DNA from: Pseudomonadota bacterium
Lineage (GTDB): Bacteria; Pseudomonadota; Alphaproteobacteria; Rhodospirillales; Casp-alpha2
Assembly: GCA_027620395.1 (NCBI GenBank)
Contig: JAQBZY010000093.1
Coordinates: 1 to 6,188 of the forward strand
DNA length: 6,188 bases
Direction: 5' to 3'
Position 1 is the first letter of the stretch, and every line of letters begins with the position of its first letter. The notes under the pieces are model-generated. The model had not been told where the DNA came from, made no database searches, and saw nothing but the letters and a program-made list of their open reading frames with translations. Below, piece by piece: positions 4,306 to 6,188 of this stretch. The translations under genes and the position numbers were made by a program.

Positions 4306-6188
4306 ATGACCGAAACAATGACCCTTTCCCGGCGCGACTTCGTCATCGGCGCCGCCGCCGCCACCGCCGGGCTTTCACTTGGATTTCAAATTCCCTTGGG
4401 CAGCGGCGAAGCACTGGCGCAGGCGAGCCACCCCGATGAGATCAACGCCTGGGTGGTGGTGAAACCGAACGAACAAGTCATCATCCGGATCGCCCGCTCG
4501 GAAATGGGCCAGGGCTCGTTGACTGGTTTGGCGCAATTGGTCGCCGAGGAAATGGAATGCGACTGGTCCAAGGTGACGACGGAATATCCGACGCCAGCCA
4601 CCAATTTGGAGCGCGGCCGCGTCTGGAAGAGTTTTTCGACCGGCGGCAGCCGCGGCATCCGGGAATCGCACGAATACGTCCGTAAGGGCGGCGCCGCGGC
4701 CAGAGAAATGCTGATCGCCGCCGCCGCCAAGAAATGGGACGTCAACCCATCTGAATGTAAAGCAGACAAAGGCGTCATCACGCACGCGGCGTCGGGCAAG
4801 AAGACGACCTTCGGCAAGGTCGCCGTCGCCGCCTCCAAACTGGAAGTGCCTGAGAAGGTCACCCTCAAGGACCCCAAGGATTGGAAAATCGCCGGCAAGC
4901 CCTTGAAGCGTCTGGATACGGCCGACAAGCTGACCGGTAAGCAGGTTTACGGCGCCGATCTAAAGCTTCCCGGCATGCTGAATGCCGCCATCAAGCAATG
5001 CCCGGTGTTCGGTGGCAATTTGGTGTCCTTCGACGACAAGAAAATTTTGGCCATGCCGGGCGTCAAGAAAGTGGTGCCGGTCGGATCGAACGCGGTCGCT
5101 GTCGTCGCCGACAAATGGTGGCAGGCGAAAACCGCCATCGATGCGCTACCTATCCAATGGGATGACGGCGAGAACGCCAAGGTGTCGAGTGCCTCGATCG
5201 CCCAGTTCATCGCCGCGGGATTGGATGCAGAGGACACCTTCGTCGGCAATAAGAACGGCGATGCCTTGGCCGCAATCAAAATGGCGCCCAAGAAGATCGA
5301 AGCCGTCTATTCCTATCCGTTCCAAAACCACGCCACCATGGAGCCGATGAACGCGACGGCGAAGTGGACCGAAGGACGCTGTGAGGTCTGGTGCCCGACG
5401 CAAAACGGCGAAGCGGCGTTGGCCGCGGCGGCCGAGGCGGCCGGATTAGCGCCACAGCAATGCGACGTCCACAAACTGCATCTAGGCGGGGGCTTCGGGC
5501 GTCGCGGCGCCTTCCACGACTTCGTCCGCCAGGCGGTCCTGATCGCCAAGAATTTTCCGGGGACGCCGGTCAAGCTGCTCTGGACCCGGGAAGAGGACAT
5601 GATGCACGGCGCCTACCATCCGATCACGCAATGCAAGCTGACGGCGGGATTGGACGATAACGGCGACGTCGTCGGGGTTCATGTCCGCATCGCCGGACAG
5701 TCGATCCTGGCCGGCGTGATGCCGAACCGGCTCACCAACGGTGCCGACATGGTGTCGTTTCAGTGCTTCCGCCCCAGCGGCGAGCATGCCATCAGCTACA
5801 GCTTCCCAAATCTTCTGATCGATCACGCCATGCGTAACCCGCACGTGCCGCCGGGGTTCTGGCGCGGCGTCAACGCCAACCAGAATACTATCTACATGGA
5901 ATGCTTCATTGACGAGTTGGCGCACGCGGCCGGCAAGGATCCGCTTGAGTTCCGGCTCAAATTGATGTCGAAGCATCCGAAGAACGTCGCCGTCCTCAAG
6001 GCCGTCGCCGAAAAGGCCGGCTGGGGCAAACCCGCGCCCAAGGGCGTCCATCGCGGCCTCGCGCACTGCACCGCGTTCGCCAGCCATATCGCGGCCTGCG
6101 CCGAGGTGTCGGTGACCGGCGGCAAGCTCAAGATCCATCGCATCGTCGCCGCCACCGACAGCGGCCACGCGGTCAACCCGCAGCAGAT
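4306..6188 (+). CDS. iorB: Molybdopterin-binding large subunit of a periplasmic molybdenum hydroxylase (IorB-like), 3' end outside window
   Basis: The frame is open from ATG 4306 to the window edge, giving 627 codons of a protein usually near 740. The N-terminus carries a Tat signal, S8-R9-R10-D11-F12, followed by the hydrophobic stretch VIGAAAATAGLSLGF and a likely cleavage site after ALAQA near residue 40. The mature part begins with the NAWVVVKPNEQVIIRIARSEMGQG signature of this family. Later motifs are HATMEPMN (342-349), the GGGFGRR loop (394-400) that contacts the Mo cofactor region, PPGFWRGVNANQN (515-527) and DSGHAVNP (618-625). The catalytic glutamate near the C-terminus lies outside the window. 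The protein should hydroxylate an aldehyde or N-heterocycle using water, in the periplasm. It pairs with the Fe-S subunit 11 nt upstream. No FAD subunit is present between or before them, as expected for this two-subunit type, which often uses a cytochrome c. AGGAGA at 4294-4299 overlaps the previous stop and lies 6 nt before the ATG. The substrate is not predictable. Confidence 0.93.
   Translation, partial: MTETMTLSRRDFVIGAAAATAGLSLGFQIPLGSGEALAQASHPDEINAWVVVKPNEQVIIRIARSEMGQGSLTGLAQLVAEEMECDWSKVTTEYPTPATNLERGRVWKSFSTGGSRGIRESHEYVRKGGAAAREMLIAAAAKKWDVNPSECKADKGVITHAASGKKTTFGKVAVAASKLEVPEKVTLKDPKDWKIAGKPLKRLDTADKLTGKQVYGADLKLPGMLNAAIKQCPVFGGNLVSFDDKKILAMPGVKKVVPVGSNAVAVVADKWWQAKTAIDALPIQWDDGENAKVSSASIAQFIAAGLDAEDTFVGNKNGDALAAIKMAPKKIEAVYSYPFQNHATMEPMNATAKWTEGRCEVWCPTQNGEAALAAAAEAAGLAPQQCDVHKLHLGGGFGRRGAFHDFVRQAVLIAKNFPGTPVKLLWTREEDMMHGAYHPITQCKLTAGLDDNGDVVGVHVRIAGQSILAGVMPNRLTNGADMVSFQCFRPSGEHAISYSFPNLLIDHAMRNPHVPPGFWRGVNANQNTIYMECFIDELAHAAGKDPLEFRLKLMSKHPKNVAVLKAVAEKAGWGKPAPKGVHRGLAHCTAFASHIAACAEVSVTGGKLKIHRIVAATDSGHAVNPQQ

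Noticed and set aside
5482..6168. Long minus-strand open frame of 228 codons
   Set aside because: It is antisense to the molybdopterin large subunit, whose motifs fix the coding strand. The minus-strand translation is low-complexity and matches nothing I recognise.
1..6188. CRISPR array, tRNA, rRNA, transposase, insertion sequence ends or phage genes
   Set aside because: Reading both strands showed no regular repeat-spacer pattern, no tRNA cloverleaf, no transposase motif and no terminal inverted repeats with target duplication.

Overview
The window reads as chromosomal DNA from an alphaproteobacterium, perhaps a Rhodospirillales-like or marine lineage. This rests on the moderately high GC content, the alphaproteobacterial flavour of the protein families (IorAB-type molybdenum hydroxylase, short single-PAS protein, Grx-DinB fusion) and the dense small-operon layout. 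The taxonomic call is an inference from the reading alone; no database was searched.

Layout. (1) Positions 2-706, plus strand: the C-terminal three quarters of a LysR-type regulator whose DNA-binding N-terminus lies outside the window. Its stop codon overlaps (ATGA) the start of a small secreted c-type cytochrome at 703-1115. That gene is broken: it has an in-frame TAG, then a frameshift at a point where a second haem module appears to be missing. (2) Positions 1155-3481, minus strand: three genes. In transcription order they are a PAS-domain protein interrupted by a one-base frameshift in a G run (3481-2952), a glutaredoxin-DinB fusion protein (2884-1994) and a small membrane-anchored cyclic-nucleotide-binding protein (1763-1155). 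(3) Positions 3482-3838: a gene-free divergent region with an inverted repeat near its right end. (4) Positions 3839-6188, plus strand: the two-gene operon of a periplasmic molybdenum hydroxylase of the isoquinoline 1-oxidoreductase / aldehyde dehydrogenase type. It comprises a small 2x[2Fe-2S] subunit and a large molybdopterin subunit with a Tat signal. The large subunit runs off the right edge after 627 codons.

How the parts fit. The clearest functional unit is the hydroxylase. Electrons from the Mo-pterin in the large subunit pass through the two Fe-S clusters of the small subunit to an acceptor that is not in this window. The minus-strand block looks like an accessory group of sensory and redox functions. 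Its last gene and flanks are clearly lower in GC (about 40-48% in the lines counted by hand) than the LysR and hydroxylase genes (about 57-72%), which suggests a different history. Two of the seven genes are disrupted. The cytochrome carries at least two independent lesions and is a convincing pseudogene. The PAS gene carries one indel in a homopolymer and may be a sequencing error. No complete new multi-gene system is evident. The most unusual protein is the Grx-DinB fusion, which joins a thiol-redox domain to a fold that includes thiol-dependent transferases.
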